A stretch of DNA of 5,259 bases, from assembly GCA_003538615.1 (NCBI GenBank), contig DPRT01000062.1, positions 29,830-35,088 of the forward strand, read 5' to 3'. Below the pieces are notes generated by a model. That model had not been told where the DNA came from. It did not search any database and was given only the letters and a program-made list of their open reading frames with translations. Each line of letters begins with the position of its first letter. The first letter of the stretch is position 1. The stretch comes from Holophagaceae bacterium. Lineage in GTDB: Bacteria; Acidobacteriota; Holophagae; Holophagales; Holophagaceae. Positions 5,142 to 5,259 of the stretch are shown piece after piece. Both the position numbers and the translations under genes were made by a program.

Positions 5142-5259
5142 CCAAGCCTCTCGTCCCTGCCGATCTCCTGAAGCAGCTTCAGGCGGCGGACATTCCGGCT
5201 TCCGGCGCCACCGCCGGGAAACCGAAGGCCGCCGCCCATCCCAAGCCCGTGGTCAAGGC
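5138..5259 (+). CDS. Start of an unrecognised protein (40 codons visible)
   Basis: ATG at 5138 has AGGAG ending 7 nt upstream, a textbook ribosome-binding site, and the frame stays open to the window edge. The visible N-terminus begins MTKPLVPADLLKQLQAADIP, a short amphipathic helix, then becomes a low-complexity Ala/Pro/Lys stretch (about residues 21-40) typical of a flexible linker or a nucleic-acid-binding tail. There is no signal peptide or membrane helix in what can be seen, and I cannot assign a family. It starts 38 bp after the receptor gene on the same strand with no terminator between, so it may be co-transcribed. Whether it is the output of the signalling module cannot be told from this fragment. 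Confidence 0.75.
   Translation, partial: MTKPLVPADLLKQLQAADIPASGATAGKPKAAAHPKPVVK

Overview
The window is uniformly GC-rich (about two-thirds G+C by eye, with third codon positions mostly G or C) and gene-dense. Genes are short-spaced, have clear Shine-Dalgarno sequences and often overlap by ATGA. The protein content is typical of a free-living, sensory-rich, acetate-handling bacterium, and an acidobacterium of the Holophaga/Geothrix type is my best guess. That is an impression from protein style, not a database result; a high-GC deltaproteobacterium or myxobacterium is the main alternative. There are no RNA genes, insertion sequences, CRISPR repeats or other signs of mobile DNA.

Left half, minus strand (1-2197): a three-gene run read leftwards. 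It holds an aldehyde dehydrogenase of the non-acylating superfamily (869-2197), a 120-residue protein of unknown function (485-847), and the first 162 codons of a phosphate acetyltransferase, pta (1-488), which runs off the window. The spacings are 21 bp and then a 4-bp ATGA overlap, so this looks like one operon around C2/C3 aldehyde and acetyl-CoA/acetyl-phosphate metabolism.

Centre (2198-2353): a 156-bp divergent intergenic region that is markedly more AT-rich than its surroundings. It carries a plausible rightward promoter, an 11-bp palindrome and an imperfect hairpin/inverted repeat in the expected 5' leader of the rightward operon.

Right half, plus strand (2354-5259): a compact partner-switching signalling module. 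A 103-residue STAS-domain anti-sigma-factor antagonist (2354-2665) is followed by a 786-residue membrane protein (2739-5099). The latter joins an extracytoplasmic Cache-type sensor, HAMP, a SpoIIE/RsbU-type PP2C phosphatase and a SpoIIAB/RsbW-type ATP-binding kinase domain in one chain. Both opposing activities needed to set the phosphorylation state of the STAS protein therefore appear to sit in one receptor. The logic resembles HsbR/HsbA of Pseudomonas, but with a transmembrane sensor instead of a receiver domain. No sigma factor, separate anti-sigma factor or other output is visible.

The 73-nt gap between these two genes is unusual. It is exactly spanned by a 26-codon reading frame that overlaps both neighbours by ATGA, and it contains two perfect GC-rich hairpins, the second ending on the base before the receptor's start codon. 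This suggests translational coupling that controls the ratio of STAS protein to receptor. The window ends 40 codons into an unrecognised Ala/Pro/Lys-rich protein (from 5138), preceded by a 7-codon frame that again ends in an ATGA overlap.
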